Part shown: positions 63,401 to 64,000 of the stretch, piece after piece
How positions within the stretch are numbered: position 1 is the stretch's first letter
How the letters are laid out: each line of letters begins with the position of its first letter
Assembly: GCF_040436345.1 (NCBI RefSeq)
Contig: NC_133234.1
Location: 8,184,446-8,248,445, forward strand
Reading direction: 5' to 3'
Origin: Pagrus major
Taxonomy: Eukaryota > Chordata > Actinopteri > Spariformes > Sparidae
DNA: 64,000 bases
Notes under the pieces: model-generated
Told to the model about the DNA's origin: nothing
What the model saw: only the letters and a program-made list of their open reading frames with translations
Database searches by the model: none
Made by a program: the position numbers and the translations under genes

Positions 63401-64000
63401 ATTACATTAGATTACAGGTAGAATGAACCATTCACAAGACAAAATAGGGGAGGGGGGGTTGTTGCAGGGAAAGGGTCGGGGGAAAGGAAGGGTGATAATG
63501 TATAGCACAGGGTTGGTAGGCGCATTAGTGATGACATCATCTACCCTTTGGCCTCTGATCACCAACATTTCAACCCATGACAGGCTTTTAGTCCCATTAG
63601 AGTTCAAGTTTTCTACACACAGACAGACTTAAGTCCAACTGTCTCTTCTTTTCCTTCAACATCTTTTTTCTCATCCCGGCCCATCCCAAGACCCCCCTCC
63701 TGTCCCCCAACCCCACCCCACCACCTCCCGCCACGGTCTGTGGTCACACGTTGGGATTGTCTCTGATCTGATTGAGACTGGGCCGATCCAGCTGAGCTGT
63801 GGCTTCCTGTGGTCTTCAAGGCTTGTGTTTAAAATGGGCCTCCACTGCAAAGACACAAAATATTATACAGAACAACAGTTAAAAGGTGCAATATGTCGAA
63901 TTGGTCGAATTCATACTCAAAACAAACAGGGGGCAGCATGTCATCAGAGTAACCACAAACTGCTGCTAACTAGAGTTGCCTTTAGCTAGTTAGCTCAGTT
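60420..64000. other. Region right of the TRIM gene, no gene recognised
   Basis: AT-rich with short chance ORFs and microsatellites. A possible minus-strand exon start (TCTTTGCAG before TGGAGGCCC) lies near 63845 but has no recognisable product. The last 130 bp contain a repeat-like AAAAGGTGCAATATGTCGAA. Confidence 0.5.

Noticed and set aside
63613..63856. Possible minus-strand exon after TCTTTGCAG
   Set aside because: The in-frame product is unrecognised and the downstream sequence is low-complexity C/A-rich DNA.
1..64000. CRISPR arrays, bacterial operons, phage or plasmid modules
   Set aside because: Intron-containing vertebrate genes and fish repeats throughout; no spaced palindromic repeats seen.

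Overview
The window is teleost genomic DNA: split genes with canonical GT..AG introns, fish-type repeats (Tc1-like and hAT-like transposons, MITEs, LINE tails, TG/AAT microsatellites), and AT-rich introns and spacers. Three clear gene models and one disrupted gene lie in it. From left to right: (1) the 5' part of rab26 on the minus strand, exons 1-2 at 10811-7123, with the remaining exons not found before the left edge; (2) a repeat-rich interval from about 11.2 to 24.4 kb, which contains an unrecognised plus-strand unit of three exon-like tandem repeats followed by a terminal-exon-like ORF and AATAAA (19.3-20.39 kb); (3) a complete three-exon sox8 on the minus strand (27159-24479); (4) a complete eleven-exon lmf1 on the plus strand (28528-54934), including an 11-nt microexon; (5) a repeat-rich tail with an L1-type LINE remnant and a frame-disrupted TRIM (RING / B-box / coiled coil / PRY-SPRY) gene on the minus strand (60069-58715).

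sox8 and lmf1 are head to head, with start codons 1.37 kb apart. From general knowledge, SOX8 and LMF1 are also neighbours in human 16p13.3, and RAB26 lies in the same band, so this is conserved synteny and not a novel cluster. The genes have separate jobs: Rab26 is a secretory-vesicle/lysosome-associated small GTPase, Sox8 is a SoxE transcription factor, and Lmf1 is an ER membrane factor for lipase maturation. The lmf1 start is embedded in a perfect match to the TISU initiator (SAASATGGCGGC), with an E-box/CLEAR-like palindrome and an ETS-like site just upstream.

The accessory content is mostly decayed mobile DNA: a hAT/ZBED BED-finger fragment (1.46 kb), several pieces of one LINE family (9.7, 17.7 and 52.9 kb), an L2-like tail (8.6 kb), an L1 remnant with ORF1 joined to ORF2 by deletion (57.5-58.6 kb), Tc1-like remnants (12.6, 18.5, 21.6 and 30.2 kb) and many MITEs. 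I see no convincing new biological system. The best unexplained structure is the 19.3-20.39 kb repeated-exon unit. Exon coordinates were worked out by hand from splice signals and reading-frame continuity. Family names for repeats rest on recalled similarity, not on a search.
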